64,000 bases of DNA from Streptomyces albus subsp. albus (GCF_000719865.1 NZ_JOID01000029.1:10305-74304); one strand, 5' to 3'. Numbered from the stretch's first letter, positions 1 to 14,466 are shown. A program made the numbers and translations. The notes: generated by a model from the sequence alone, not told the origin.

Positions 1-315
1 CCCGGTCCGGCGGGCCTGCCGGTCGGAGAGCGTGCCCAGCAGCGGGTGGACCAGCGCGTCGACGATTTTCGGTACGAGGAGCGTCAGTCCGGCGAGGAAC
101 GGCGAGACGCCCAGCGTGTGGGTGAGGAAGTACAGCAGGAGCAGCCCGGGCACGGTGACCCACACGCCCATGCCGACCGAGCCGGTGGCGTACGTCATGA
201 GGTCGCCGGCCCGCGGCCGCCGCGAAGGCCCTGCCTGCTCGGTCTGCCCGTTCTGCCCGGCCGCATCGGCCGTCCCGGCCGTCTCCCGCGTCAGCGGGTC
301 CGGGGCGGCGGTCAC
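1..315 (-). CDS. MFS/GPH-type transporter, N-terminal part
   Basis: The gene runs off the left edge; only about the first 105 codons are present. It starts at a GTG whose last bases overlap the TGA of the upstream dehydrogenase (GTGA overlap), so it is the third gene of the operon. After a 35-residue polar start the protein has a hydrophobic segment around a MGVWVTVPGLLLLYF stretch, then a second one with PKIVDALVHPLLG followed by TLSDR. That loop pattern is typical of the glycoside-pentoside-hexuronide branch of MFS carriers. The substrate is unknown. Context with a flavin monooxygenase and a dehydrogenase suggests import or export of the compound those enzymes oxidise (inference). Confidence 0.7.
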   Translation of the reverse strand, partial: MTAAPDPLTRETAGTADAAGQNGQTEQAGPSRRPRAGDLMTYATGSVGMGVWVTVPGLLLLYFLTHTLGVSPFLAGLTLLVPKIVDALVHPLLGTLSDRQARRTG

Positions 316-1244
316 GGCCGGTCCCCGTGGCGCCGGACGACCCCGGCGGCCGCCTCCGCGCCCTCGAAGGCCCCGGACCGGACGCGGCCGGCCAGGGTGC
401 GGGCGACGATCCGGTCGGTCAGCCACGGCAGATGGCGGGCCAGGAAGATCTCCGCGGCCCCGCGCCGCGTGGTGGCCAGGTCGCGGCGGACCCGGCGGCC
501 GAGTCCGGCCCGGAGCACCGTGTCCACCACCCCCTCCAGCGGCTCGTAGCTGCTCATCCCCTCCAGGGACAGCCCTGCCGCCGCGGTCGAGTCGTGGATG
601 GGGCTGCGCACCGCCGAGGGGTAGACGCAGCTCACGCCGACATGAGTGCCGATCTCCAGACGGAGCGCGTCGGCGTAGGCCACCAGCGCGCGCTTGGACG
701 CCCCGTACGCGGCCGCCAGGGGCAGCTGCAGCACGGCCATCCGCGAGGAGACCATGACGACCCGGCCCCGGGACGCCACGAGGGCGTCCACGCAGGCGGC
801 GGTCACGCGCCAGGTGCCGAGCAGGTTGATGTCGAACTGGCGGCGGACCTCGGCCCCGGGCGGGAGTTCGGCGGGGGCGGGCCCGCCGGTCCCGGCGTTG
901 TTGATCAGGAGGTCCAGGCCGCCGAGCCGGGCGAGCGCTTCGGCCACCGCGCCCGGCACGGCGGCGTCGTCGGTGATGTCGCAGGCCAGGACCTCGACCG
1001 GGTCGTCCGGGCCGGGGGCCAGGTCCAGGCCGACGACGTGCGCGCCGAGCTCAGTGAGCCGGGCGGAGAGCGCCCGGCCGAAGGTGCCGGAGGCGCCCGT
1101 GACGAGGACGCGCAGGCCGCGCGCGTCGCGGCGGCCGCCGCCGAGCAGGGCGGCGAGGGCGGCCCCGGGAGCGGTGCGGACGGCGGCGGGGCGGGCGGTA
1201 CCGCCGGCGGTGCCGGTGCTGCCGGTACGGGGTGCGGTGCTCAT
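312..1244 (-). CDS. short-chain dehydrogenase/reductase
   Basis: NAD(P)-dependent oxidoreductase of the classical SDR family, 310 aa. After a ~45-residue Ala/Gly-rich N-terminus comes the Rossmann motif VTGASGTFG. The structural LLINNAG motif follows, then a catalytic Ser in VMVSSRM and the YGASK active-site Tyr-Lys. The ATG overlaps the stop of the monooxygenase gene (ATGA) and its own stop overlaps the transporter start, so all three are translationally coupled. The C-terminal ~60 residues (FLARHLPWLTDRIVARTL) resemble the membrane-associating tails of SDRs acting on lipophilic alcohols or ketones. Substrate is not predictable from sequence. Likely transcribed with the FMO and regulated by the divergent PucR protein. 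Confidence 0.85.
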   Translation of the reverse strand: MSTAPRTGSTGTAGGTARPAAVRTAPGAALAALLGGGRRDARGLRVLVTGASGTFGRALSARLTELGAHVVGLDLAPGPDDPVEVLACDITDDAAVPGAVAEALARLGGLDLLINNAGTGGPAPAELPPGAEVRRQFDINLLGTWRVTAACVDALVASRGRVVMVSSRMAVLQLPLAAAYGASKRALVAYADALRLEIGTHVGVSCVYPSAVRSPIHDSTAAAGLSLEGMSSYEPLEGVVDTVLRAGLGRRVRRDLATTRRGAAEIFLARHLPWLTDRIVARTLAGRVRSGAFEGAEAAAGVVRRHGDRP

Positions 1245-2644
1245 ACGGTGCTCTCCTCACGGGTGGCCGGGGCGGCCGGGCGGCCCGCGCCGCGCCGTGC
1301 GCGGGCGCGCCCGGCCCGCGTCTCCCGGGCCAGGCCGGCGATGTAGCGGTCGAAGTCGATCCGCATCCGCGGCCGCCGGTCGCTCCCCCAGCGCGCGGTG
1401 GCGTCCCGCAGGTCACGGTCGGTGGAGCGCCGCTGCTCCGCCGCCGGGGGCAGCGCGTAGGCGCCGGAGAGGCGGGCGGCCACCAGCTTGGCCTGCGCCT
1501 CGACGACGGGGAGCGCGGCGCCGGTGGACTGCATCAGCCCGACGAAGGCCAGACCGGGGTCGTCCAGATGGAACACCCTCTTGTAGAGGGGCAGTTGCTC
1601 GGGGTCCGCGCCCGTCCAGCGGGGGGAGAGGAAGGGGATGGTGACGCGGTAGCCGGTGGCCCAGACGATGACGTCCACCGGGTCGGAGCGGCCGTCGGTG
1701 AAGACGACCCGGTCCCCCTCGAAGCGGTCGATGCCGGGGCGCGCGGCCACCTCGCCGTGGGTGAGGCGGTGCAGGATGGTGTCGCTGATGGTGGGGTGGT
1801 TCTGGAAGAGGCCGCCGGCGGGGGCGGGGAGCCCGTAGCGCTGCGGAGGGCCCACGGCCAGCTTGAGCAGCGCCTCGGCGATCCGCTGGCGGGTCCGCCA
1901 GGGCAGGACGGCCAGGGCGCCGCCGGTCGCGTCGGCCGGGCGGCCGAACAGGTATTTGGGCACGATGTGCACCCCGCGGCGGGCCGAGAGCAGGACCGGG
2001 CCGCGGGCGGTGTACGAGGCGTCGACGGCGATGTCCATGGCGGAGTTGCCCATGCCGACGACGAGCACCCGGCGGTCCCGGAAGGCTTCGGCGGTGCGGT
2101 AGTCGTGCGCGTGGGTCTGCGTTCCGGAGAAGGTGCCGGGGTAGCCGGGGTCGGGGAGCCGCGGGTCCCAGTTGTGGCCGTTGGCGACCACGACGGTGTC
2201 GTAGCGGGCGGTGTCGCCGGCGTCGGTGGTGACACGCCAGGTGTGGGGGGCGCCGCGCTCCGCCCCGTCCCCGCGTTCGACGGCTTCTACGGCTTCAACC
2301 GCTTCGACGGAGGTGACCGTGGTGCCGTAGCGGATGTGCGGGGTGAGGCCGAAGGTCTCCGCGTAGTCGGCGAGGTATCCGGCCATGAGGTCGGCCGACG
2401 GGTAGTCGGGCCACTCCGCCGGCATCGGGAAGTCCGCGAACTGGGTGCGTCCCTTGCTGGTGTTGAGGTGGAGCGAGGCGTAGGCGGGCGAAAGTCCGCT
2501 GCTGTTGCCGCGGGCCCACAGCCCTCCGGGCCGGTCGCCCTTCTCATAGGTGACGGTGTCGATGCCGGCGTCGAGGAGGGCCTTGGTGGCGGCGAGACCT
2601 GCCGCTCCGGCGCCGATCACGGCGGCACGGCGGGGAGGGGGCAT
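1241..2644 (-). CDS. flavin-containing / Baeyer-Villiger-type monooxygenase
   Basis: 467-aa class B flavoprotein monooxygenase. The N-terminal FAD-binding motif GAGAAGLAATKALLDAG is at residues ~10-26, followed by GDRPGGLW. The NADPH-binding motif GMGNSAMD lies near residue 195, and VIVWATGY marks the second FAD contact. These are hallmarks of FMO/BVMO enzymes that insert oxygen at N, S or carbonyl carbon. It is the first gene of a three-gene overlapping operon with an SDR and an MFS carrier. This is a common arrangement for oxidation of an alcohol or ketone substrate (inference). It is divergent from a PucR-type regulator across a 221-bp gap. FMO versus BVMO cannot be decided here. Confidence 0.85.
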   Translation of the reverse strand: MPPPRRAAVIGAGAAGLAATKALLDAGIDTVTYEKGDRPGGLWARGNSSGLSPAYASLHLNTSKGRTQFADFPMPAEWPDYPSADLMAGYLADYAETFGLTPHIRYGTTVTSVEAVEAVEAVERGDGAERGAPHTWRVTTDAGDTARYDTVVVANGHNWDPRLPDPGYPGTFSGTQTHAHDYRTAEAFRDRRVLVVGMGNSAMDIAVDASYTARGPVLLSARRGVHIVPKYLFGRPADATGGALAVLPWRTRQRIAEALLKLAVGPPQRYGLPAPAGGLFQNHPTISDTILHRLTHGEVAARPGIDRFEGDRVVFTDGRSDPVDVIVWATGYRVTIPFLSPRWTGADPEQLPLYKRVFHLDDPGLAFVGLMQSTGAALPVVEAQAKLVAARLSGAYALPPAAEQRRSTDRDLRDATARWGSDRRPRMRIDFDRYIAGLARETRAGRARARRGAGRPAAPATREESTV

Positions 2645-2830
2645 GCTGGCGGCTCCTGAGGACGGTACGGGGCGACGGGGCGGCGCCGGTCACCGCGCGC
2701 GGGCGGCGGAGGGCCGGCGGAAGCGGAGGGGGCGGGGCCGCGGGCCGCGGTTCGGCTTGTGGTGGGACCCAACCGTAGGCGCGCCCTCCGGGCCGGGACA
2801 TGGCCTGCGTCACCCGATTCGGCCCCTGGA

Positions 2831-2859
2831 TTGTTCCCGGTCACAAGGACGGGCAGGAT
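2831..2859 (+). promoter_or_regulatory. probable leaderless promoter of the PucR gene
   Basis: A TTGTTC box (2831-2836) is separated by 17 bp from CAGGAT (2854-2859), and the ATG follows 6 bp later. No good Shine-Dalgarno precedes that ATG, which fits a leaderless transcript. Spacing is seen directly; promoter activity is inferred. Confidence 0.45.
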
Positions 2860-2865
2860 GACGGG

Positions 2866-4017
2866 ATGCACGCGCGCGACGACTGGCCCCCGGTGGTCGA
2901 TCTCATCGAGCGGGTCGTCGGCGAGGACGACCTGCTGCCCTCCGTGGTGGCCACCGTCCGCACGATGGTGCAGGAGATCGCGGCCCTGCCCGCCGCCGAC
3001 ATCGCCGGGCACACCCGCGCGCTGCTGGCCGCGGCCACCCGGGCGCTGGCGGCCCGCCGGGGGCCGACGGAGGCGGAGCTGTCGTTCGTGGAGGAGCTGG
3101 CGGTGACGCGCGCCCGCCAGGGGGTGTCCATCGAGGCCGTCCTGGCGGCCGTGCACGTGGCCGAGCGGGCGATCTGGTCGCGGGCCCGGGAGCTGGCCGG
3201 CGGGGCCGGGGTGGCACCCGAACGGCTGCTGGACGCACGGGAGTTGTACGACGACTGGGCCGAGGCCGTACGGGTCCGGCTGATCACGGCCCACCGCGCC
3301 ACCGGGGCCGACCGGGAGCCGCTGAGCGGTGAGCGCGACGCGGCGCTGCTGCGGCGGCTGTTCGCCGGCGGTTCGGCGGCCGCGCTGGCGGCCGCCGAGG
3401 CGGGGCTGCCGGGCGCCGGCGGGCTGTGGGTGCTGGTCGCCCGGCCGGAGGACGCCGCGGCCGCGCCCGCGCCGGACCGCGCGCCCCGCGACCCGGGCGC
3501 TCCGGCGCTGTCCGCGCTGGTGGACGGTCTGCTGGTCGCCGTGCACGCCCGGCGGCCCCCGCCGCGTACCGCCCGCGCCGTGGTCCGGGCGGGGGCGGTG
3601 GCCGGGCTCGCCGGGCCCGGCGACCCGGAGGGGCTGGCCCTCGTACGGCGTCTCGCGGTGGACGCTCTCACGGCCGCCGAGTCGGCGGGACGGTCCGGGG
3701 TGGTGCACGTCGCGGAGGTGGCGGCGCTGGCCGCGATGGTGGACCGGGCGGATCTGGCGGCGGTGCTGCTCGACCGCCACGGGGCGGCGCTGACCGGGCT
3801 GGGCGCGAACGCCGGGCCGGTCGCCCTCGCCGTCCGCGCCTGGCTGGAGGCCGACCGGGACGTGCCGGCGGCGGCCGAGCGGCTGTTCGTCCACCCCAAT
3901 ACGGTGCGCAACCGGATCCAGCGCTTCTCGGCCGTCACCGGGATCGACCCGGCCGGCACCTTCGGGGCCGTCGACGCCTGGTGGCTGTGCCGGGCCTGGC
4001 TCGCGGCAGGGTCCTGA
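2866..4017 (+). CDS. PucR-family transcriptional regulator
   Basis: 383-aa cytosolic regulator. The N-terminal ~150 residues are helical and resemble RsbRD/PucR sensory domains. The extreme C-terminus has the PucR helix-turn-helix core [19 protein letters not shown], followed by the usual ...WWLCRAWL end. I chose the ATG at 2866 because an in-frame upstream GTG extension would overlap the promoter, and this start fits a leaderless mRNA. It is divergent from the FMO-SDR-MFS operon, its most likely target. The ligand is unknown. A central region (about residues 170-300) is GGDEF-like in position but degenerate. Confidence 0.85.
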   Translation: MHARDDWPPVVDLIERVVGEDDLLPSVVATVRTMVQEIAALPAADIAGHTRALLAAATRALAARRGPTEAELSFVEELAVTRARQGVSIEAVLAAVHVAERAIWSRARELAGGAGVAPERLLDARELYDDWAEAVRVRLITAHRATGADREPLSGERDAALLRRLFAGGSAAALAAAEAGLPGAGGLWVLVARPEDAAAAPAPDRAPRDPGAPALSALVDGLLVAVHARRPPPRTARAVVRAGAVAGLAGPGDPEGLALVRRLAVDALTAAESAGRSGVVHVAEVAALAAMVDRADLAAVLLDRHGAALTGLGANAGPVALAVRAWLEADRDVPAAAERLFVHPNTVRNRIQRFSAVTGIDPAGTFGAVDAWWLCRAWLAAGS

Positions 4018-4124
4018 CCGGCACCGGGCGCCACCGGGGGCGGCGCGGCGGACGGTGGGCGGCGGCCCCGGTCTTCCCGTCCCGCCGGGATTTTCCGGCC
4101 GGCTCCGCGGTGCCGATGGGCGTC

Positions 4125-4144
4125 AAAAGGTGAGATAACCTTTT
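4125..4144. promoter_or_regulatory. AT-rich inverted repeat upstream of the poly-HAMP kinase
   Basis: Arms AAAAGGT (4125-4131) and ACCTTTT (4138-4144) flank a 6-bp spacer, followed by two more T residues. It sits 108 bp after the PucR stop and 147 bp before the kinase start. It could be a weak intrinsic terminator for the PucR gene or an operator for the kinase. It is the most AT-rich spot in the gap; the rest of 4018-4290 shows nothing I can name. Confidence 0.45.
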
Positions 4145-4290
4145 TCGCGGTTTGCCGTGCGCGGTGCGCGGAGTGGCCGTATCGACAGGGTTGTGTCCAC
4201 CACAGTGGTCCTTCCCGGGATTCCCGCATCACCGGCAGGCTCTCGACCGGCGCCTGTCCGAACGCTGCGGACGGGCGAGTGAGAGGGAGC

Positions 4291-8609
<4,319 letters not shown>

Positions 8610-8613
<4 letters not shown>

Positions 8614-11207
8614 GGCCGCACATTCCCCACCCCGCAGCGCCCGGCCCCGCCGGCCCGGGCGACCACGAATCCACTCCAGGAGCGGCGAGTCCCGTGCACC
8701 ACTCCCAGCGGTCCGGGGAGCCGGACCGGCCGAGCGCCCCGCCGTCCCCGTCCTCCCCCGCGGCGGAGCCGGGCGCCGTGGCCGAGCCCGGTCCCTCCGG
8801 GCCGCCGTCTCCCCCGGTCCCGTACGGCGCCGGCGGGCCCGGCGCGGTGGCCGACGCCGGTGTCAGCCGGCTCGCGGCCACGGTGGAACGGCTCCGCCGC
8901 GAGGTGCGCGAGGCGCACGCGGCGGCCGACGGCCGGGCCCTGGTCGAGCTGGCCAAGGGCATCTTCGTGGAGCGGCTGCGGTGCAGCCCCGCCCAGGCGG
9001 CGCGGGAACTCGACCGTCTCGCCGAGCAGGCGGGGGTGGGCCGGCTGGAGCTCGCGGCGGAGGTCATCAACCAGGCCGCCCGCGACCGGGTGGCCGAGGC
9101 GGCGGCCCGGTTCGTCTCCGAGGCGCGCGAGCCCGGACGGGGCCCGACACCGGCCGTCTCCCTGCGCAGCGCGGAGAGCGGCGCGCTGGCCGCGAGCGAC
9201 ACCCAGGCGGTGGCGCAGTCGATCCTGCAGCACGCGCTGGCTCCGCTCGACGCCACGGGTGTGGCCATCTGGTCGGCGGGCCCGGACGCCTCCTTGACGC
9301 TGGCCGGCGCGGCCGGGTTCACCGCGGAGGAGGCCCGGCGCTGGCGCTACGTCCCGCCCGGCGTGGCCACCCCGGCCCGGCGGGCGCTCACCGAACTGCG
9401 CGCCGTCTGGTTCGACCGGCTGGCGGAGTCGGGGCTGCCGTCCATCGGGCGCCACGACACGCCCGACGGCGGCCGCGTGGCCGTGCCCGCGGGCACCGGC
9501 GGGCGGATCCAGGCGGTGCTGGAGATCTGCTGGCCCAAGCCGCTGCCGGGGCCGCAGCCGCCGCAGGTGAGGCGGCAGATCGAGGCCCTGGCGGAGCTGT
9601 GCGCGCACACCCTGGAGACACACCAGGCGCAGTCGGCGCACTCGGCTCACGCCGCGACGGGGGCGCCCCCCGCTCCCGCCGGGGCACCCGACCGCCACGG
9701 GGCGGAGCTCGTGGACCTGGCGGACGGGCTGCGGGACGCCGCGCTGGTGCTCCGCCCGCATCTGGACCCGGAGGGCCTGCTCACCGACTTCCGCGTCCAC
9801 CACGTCAACCCCGTGTTCGTCGACATCGGCGGGCGTCCGCGCAGCGCGGTCCTCGGCGCTCTGGTGCTGGAGGCCTATCCGCTGGCCGCCGAGGGCGGCG
9901 GCCTGTTCGAGAAGCTGGAGCACGTCTACGCCACGGGAGAGCCGTTCCGCACCGACCACATGCGGCTGACCACGGTGGTCGACGACGTGCCCATCAGCTC
10001 GGCCGCGAGTGTCAGCATCAGCCGGCACGGGGAGAACCTGCTGCTCATCTGGCGGGTGCAGGACGAGGCTGCCCGGCTGGCGAGCCTCCTCCAGCACGCC
10101 CAGCGCCTGGGCCGGCTCGGCGGGTTCGAGGAGCACGCGGGAGCGGAGGGCATCAGCTGGAACAGCCAGATGTACGCGCTGTTCGGGCTCCCGCCCATGT
10201 CGGGTCCCGTCCCGCTGGAGCGGCTTCCCGAGTACGCGCACCCGGACGACGCCCTCGCCATCGGCCGCTTCCTGCGCACCGTCTACCACCACCGCCGCCC
10301 CACGTCCACCGCCTTCAGGATGCAGCGGCCGGACGGGGTCACCCGGCACATCCGGGTGGTCGCCGAACCCGTTATCGACCACCGCGGGCACCTGGTCTCC
10401 GTCCGCGGCGCCTTCCAGGACATCTCCGCGCAGCACTGGACGGAGGTGGCGCTGGCCGCCACCCGCGACCGGCTCGCGCACACCGAGCAGGAGTCGGCCG
10501 AACGCAGCCGTCTCGCCCTGCAGTTGCAGCACGCGATCATGCCGCCGACCCGCGGCCCGCTGGACACGGAGGGGCTGCGGGTGGTCGTCCGCTACCGGCC
10601 CGCGGAGACCGACAGCCTGGTGGGCGGCGACTGGTACGACGTGGCCGTGCTGCCCTCGCAGCAGATCCTGCTCTGCGTCGGGGACGTCGCGGGGCACGGC
10701 ATCTCGGCGGCGACCAGCATGGTCGTCCTGCGCAACGCGCTGCGCGGCCTCGCCGTGACGGGCGCCGGCCCCGGGCAGCTGCTGAGCTGGCTCAACAGCG
10801 TGACGTACCACCTCACCAGCCAGGTCACCGCCACCGCGATCTGCGCCCTGTACGACCCGCGGGACCGCTCGCTGCGCTGGGCGCGGGCCGGGCATCTGCC
10901 GCCCGTCCTGGTCCGTTCCACCGAGGCGGGCCCGCTGCCGCTCCCCCAGGGCATCCTGCTGGGCGCCGTCGCCGAGGCCCGGTACGAGGAGCACCGGACG
11001 GAGCTGGAGCCGGACGACCGGCTGCTGATGTACACCGACGGGCTGATCGAGCGGCGCGACCGTTCGACGGAGAACTCCCTGGACCAGCTCATCAGCACGG
11101 CGGGTTCCCCGGCCGGTGACCTGGAGACGTATCTGGACCGGCTGCTGACCCACAGCCACTCGGACACGGACGACGACACCTGCGTGATCGGCATCCAGCT
11201 GAGCTGA
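8610..11207 (+). CDS. ANTAR-GAF-PAS-PAS PP2C (SpoIIE/RsbU) phosphatase
   Basis: Multidomain Ser/Thr phosphatase of the RsbU/SpoIIE type, ~865 aa. From the N-terminus: a Pro/Gly-rich leader; an ANTAR-like RNA-binding helical domain (LVELAKGIFVERLRCSPAQA); a GAF-like region; a PAS-like region; a clear PAS/PAC (GISWNSQMYALFGL ... RGAFQDIS); and the PP2C catalytic domain. Metal-binding Asp residues are visible in GGDWYDVAV and VGDVAGHG. The GTG at 8610 overlaps the kinase stop (GTGA). A later in-frame GTG at 8694 has a better Shine-Dalgarno (AGGAG, 8678-8682) and may be the real start. Such phosphatases dephosphorylate anti-anti-sigma factors; no partner gene lies nearby. Coupling to the hybrid kinase is the main clue to its signal. 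Confidence 0.85.
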
Positions 11208-11236
11208 GACGGGCACGGCGCCGGCCGCGGGTCCCG

Positions 11237-12652
11237 TCAGGCCGGGTCGGGGACGGCGCCGCCGGGCTCGCTCCGCGCGGCCCGGGCCGGGGCGCGGCCC
11301 GGGGCGGCCGGGGGCACGGCGCGTTCCAGCCACCGCAGGAGGAGGGCGAGGGTGCCGGCGATGGCGGGCCAGTAGACGTACCGGTAGTCCGACACCGGCA
11401 CGATGGGGAAATAGCCGAGGATGTAGGCGGCCGAGCTGACGCCCAGCGCGCGGACGGGCAGCGCGAGCGGTCCCCGGCCGGGCCGGGCGGCCAGGACCAG
11501 CGCCACGGTGAGCCAGAACCAGCCCGCGAAGAGCAGCGGGAGATCCCGCACCGCGCCGCCCACATAGGTCTCGAGGGTGGCCGCGAGCCGGGTGTTGGCG
11601 GGTCTCAGGCCGAGGTCGTTGTCGCTGATCCCGGCGTGGTACTGGTACGTCGGCTCGAACAGCAGCTTGGCGAAGACCTGGGTGCGGTAGGCGAGATAGC
11701 CCGGCAGGTGACGGGGCATCTCCTCCGTCCACAACGCCCGGATCCCGGCGGCGTCCGGAGCGAGCCCGCGCGGGGAGCGCCGGTAGCAGGCCCAGTAGGC
11801 GTCCGAGAGGGCGCCCGCCCTGCGGCAGTCCTCCGCCGAGGTCACCAGGCGCTCGCGGAGATCGGGGGGTACGGGCGCGGAGCGGAGCTCGTCCGTGCTC
11901 AGCACGTGCAGCAGGTCGTCGAGGAAGACCTGGGAGACCTGGCTCGTCTCCACGGGCCGGGCCGCCAGCGAGATGACGGCGGTGGGCACGGCGAGGCCGG
12001 CGGCGAGCGCGGCGGCGGAGACCAGCCAGACCCGGCGTCCGGGGCGCGGCCACAGGGCGAGGACGAGCAGCACGAAGACGGGGACGGCGGCGAGGACCGC
12101 GTTCTTGCGGACCAGCACGGCGTAGCTCAGGAAGAGCACGCCGGCCCCGAGCAGTGCCCAGCGGGCGCCGGGCAGCCACGGGGTGCCGGGCCGGGCTTTG
12201 CGCAGGCAGAGGCCGGTGAGGGCGGCGGCGCAGGCGGCGAGGAGCGCGTAGGCCATGTGGACGTCCTTCCACACCACTCCGGCGAAGGTCAGGACGTGCG
12301 GGGCGGCGCCGGCGGCGAGGACGGCCAGGGAGCCCGGCCGGCTGCCCGTCAGCTCCCGGACGCAGCAGGCGATCACCCAGAGGGAGCCCCACAGGACGAC
12401 CGCCTGGAGGACGGCCAGGGAGGCGAAGGTGCCGGTGACGGCGATCAGCGCGCGCCACAGCAGGCTCAGGACCGGCGGATGCCAGTCCGTCAGGGGGGTC
12501 CGGCCGGTGGCCTGCTGGTACTGGGACAGGCTGTCGGGGCTCATGAACCCGGGTGCGAAGACGAGTGCGGTGGCCGTGCAGCCGGCGGCGGCGAGGAGGC
12601 CGAGGCTCCAGATCCAGCGGCGTTCGCGGAGGATCAGCCGGATTTGTCCCAT
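11237..12652 (-). CDS. polytopic GT-C-like membrane protein
   Basis: 471 aa with about ten hydrophobic segments starting at residue ~13. The first extracytoplasmic loop contains FMSPDSLSQYQQATG followed by a conserved-looking DWHPPVLSLLWR. An acidic residue there is typical of lipid-linked glycosyltransferases of the GT-C fold (PMT/ArnT-like). A long soluble loop (~residues 215-320) lies between membrane blocks. I cannot name the sugar or acceptor. Neighbours GtrA and a dolichol-phosphate-mannose-synthase-like GT2 support a polyprenyl-phosphate-sugar-dependent surface glycosylation role. The C-terminal tail is Pro/Ala-rich and cytosolic. Confidence 0.65.
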   Translation of the reverse strand: MGQIRLILRERRWIWSLGLLAAAGCTATALVFAPGFMSPDSLSQYQQATGRTPLTDWHPPVLSLLWRALIAVTGTFASLAVLQAVVLWGSLWVIACCVRELTGSRPGSLAVLAAGAAPHVLTFAGVVWKDVHMAYALLAACAAALTGLCLRKARPGTPWLPGARWALLGAGVLFLSYAVLVRKNAVLAAVPVFVLLVLALWPRPGRRVWLVSAAALAAGLAVPTAVISLAARPVETSQVSQVFLDDLLHVLSTDELRSAPVPPDLRERLVTSAEDCRRAGALSDAYWACYRRSPRGLAPDAAGIRALWTEEMPRHLPGYLAYRTQVFAKLLFEPTYQYHAGISDNDLGLRPANTRLAATLETYVGGAVRDLPLLFAGWFWLTVALVLAARPGRGPLALPVRALGVSSAAYILGYFPIVPVSDYRYVYWPAIAGTLALLLRWLERAVPPAAPGRAPARAARSEPGGAVPDPA

Positions 12653-12709
12653 ACGCCGGGATGCTAGCAGCGGGCGGGAGCCGGTCGGCCCGCGTGGGGG
12701 GACGGGCCG

Positions 12710-13186
12710 TCAGGAGGCGGTGAAGACGTAGCTGCGGTAGGCGAAGAAGCGGAACAGGGTGGCGACACCCCAGCCGCAGACGCGGGCGGTGTTGTCACTG
12801 AGGACGGAGTCGAGGCCGAGCAGTTCCCGGGAGAGGAGGACGGTCCCGGCGGTGATCACGATGCCGATGACGTTCACCACGGTGAAGAGCAGCAGCTCGT
12901 GGGCCATGTTGTCGCGGCGCCGGCTCCGGTAGGTCCAGTAGCGGTTCCCGGCCCAGCTGAAGAGCGTCGCGGCGCCGGTCGCGAGCACGGACGCCTGGAC
13001 GGGGAGGTCCCGCATCGGGCCGCCGCCCCCGCCGGGGAGCCCGAAGACGAGGAGGGTGTAGCCGCCGTGGTCGAGCACGAAGGCCAGGGCGCCGACGGCC
13101 CCGAATTTGGCGGCCTCCCGCCAGACGCCCCGGATGACGTCGCGCAGGCGCACCGTCAGCGAGGTGAGGGCCGAGACAACCGACAT
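12710..13186 (-). CDS. GtrA-family membrane protein
   Basis: 158 aa with four membrane spans. Family signatures are EAAKFGAVGALAFVLDHGGYTLL near the N-terminus, SWAGNRYWTYR in the middle and FRFFAYRSYVF at the end. GtrA-like proteins are thought to flip or present polyprenyl-phosphate sugars for surface glycan synthesis. The gene is 57 bp upstream of the GT-C-like gene on the same strand and divergent from the GT2 gene at 13279. The three probably form one glycan module. A GTG start a few codons downstream cannot be excluded because no strong Shine-Dalgarno precedes the ATG. Confidence 0.85.
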   Translation of the reverse strand: MSVVSALTSLTVRLRDVIRGVWREAAKFGAVGALAFVLDHGGYTLLVFGLPGGGGGPMRDLPVQASVLATGAATLFSWAGNRYWTYRSRRRDNMAHELLLFTVVNVIGIVITAGTVLLSRELLGLDSVLSDNTARVCGWGVATLFRFFAYRSYVFTAS

Positions 13187-13278
13187 GAACCGGAAGATAT
13201 CGGGCGCGGTGTGCCTTCCGGGGCGGCGCCTCCCCGTGTCGCACCATGGTCCGGGATCCGTCCAGCCGAGGAGAAGCC

Positions 13279-14346
13279 GTGAGCCCGAGCCCGACCATCG
13301 CCTGCGTCGTGCCGTGTCACAACGAGGAGGCCGCCGTCGGCAAGGTGGTCCGCGATCTGCGGGCGGCGCTCCCCGAGGCCGAGATCTACGTCTACGACAA
13401 CAACTCCACCGACCGCACGGCGGAGGTCGCCCGGGAGGCGGGGGCGGTCATCCGGGAGGAGCCCCGCAAGGGGAAGGGCAATGTGATCCGCCGCGCCTTC
13501 GCAGACGTCGACGCCGACGCGCTGCTCATCATCGACGGTGACGACACCTATGACGCCTCGCGGGCCCGCGAGATGGTCGACCTCCTCTTCCGGGGCCCCT
13601 ACGACCAGGTGCTCGGAGCCCGGCGCGAGACCACCGGCGGCGCCTACCGCGCGGGGCACACCCTCGGCAACCGGCTGCTCACCGGCGCGGTGCGGGTCCT
13701 CTTCGGCAATGACGTGACCGACATGCTGAGCGGCTACCGGGTGCTCTCCCGACGCTTCGTCAAGTCCTTCCCCGCCCTCTCCCGGGAGTTCGAGATCGAG
13801 ACGGAGATGACGGTCCACGCGCTCAATCTGCGGCTCCCCACCACCGAGGTCTCCGTCGACTACCGGGGCCGGCCCGCCGGGAGCGAGAGCAAGCTGCGGA
13901 CCTACCGGGACGGCCGGCGCATCCTCGGCGTCATCCTCAACCTCGCGCGCCGGGAGCGGCCCTCGCTCGTGCACTCCCTGGTGGCCGGCCTGCTCGCGAT
14001 GGCCGCGGTCGTCCTGGGGGTGCCGGTGATCGTGGAGTTCCTGCGGACGGGGACCGTGCCGCGCTTCCCCACGGCGATCCTCGCCGCCGCCCTCGTGATC
14101 ATCGCGACGCTCGTCCTGCTGGTGGGGTACATCCTCGCCTCGGTGATGCACCTGCGGCAGGAGCACTCCCGGCTCGTCCACCTCGCCTATCCGGCACCGG
14201 GCCTCCCGCCGCGCGCGGCCCCGGCCGGCGAGGGCCCCGGCCCGACGGCCGAAAGCCCCGGCCAGGGCACCACGGAGACCGGCGGCGGGGTCCCCGGCGG
14301 TCCGCCACCCGCGGAGAACGGGCCGGCCCCTTCCGGGACGACCTGA
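13279..14346 (+). CDS. GT2 glycosyltransferase, DPM-synthase-like
   Basis: 355-aa family-2 glycosyltransferase. The nucleotide-sugar fold begins VVPCHNEEAAVGKVVRDL; the metal/donor motif is IIDGDDTYD; the acceptor-site region is GYRVLSRRFVKSFPALS. Two C-terminal membrane spans follow (around residues 235-300). This layout matches polyprenyl-phosphate mannose or glucose synthases. The GTG at 13279 is chosen because GAGGAG (13268-13273) sits 5 bp upstream; a start at 13246 would add 11 residues that do not fit the family. It diverges from gtrA across a 92-bp gap. The Pro/Gly-rich C-terminal tail (~40 aa) is low complexity. Confidence 0.88.
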   Translation: MSPSPTIACVVPCHNEEAAVGKVVRDLRAALPEAEIYVYDNNSTDRTAEVAREAGAVIREEPRKGKGNVIRRAFADVDADALLIIDGDDTYDASRAREMVDLLFRGPYDQVLGARRETTGGAYRAGHTLGNRLLTGAVRVLFGNDVTDMLSGYRVLSRRFVKSFPALSREFEIETEMTVHALNLRLPTTEVSVDYRGRPAGSESKLRTYRDGRRILGVILNLARRERPSLVHSLVAGLLAMAAVVLGVPVIVEFLRTGTVPRFPTAILAAALVIIATLVLLVGYILASVMHLRQEHSRLVHLAYPAPGLPPRAAPAGEGPGPTAESPGQGTTETGGGVPGGPPPAENGPAPSGTT

Positions 14347-14416
14347 GGCCCGCCGCCGGCCCGCCCGGAGGGCTCAGCGGCGTCGCGCTGAACAAAGAGC
14401 GGTGATTCCGCGTTCA

Positions 14417-14445
14417 TTGACATGACCGGCGGGTCCCGACAGACT
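14417..14445 (+). promoter_or_regulatory. promoter candidate for the aldehyde dehydrogenase gene
   Basis: A consensus TTGACA (14417-14422), 17 bp, then CAGACT (14440-14445). It lies 160 bp upstream of the ATG, just before a palindrome at 14467. The spacing is standard for the housekeeping sigma factor. Confidence 0.5.
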
Positions 14446-14466
14446 CCTTCCGGCGAGTGAACCTTT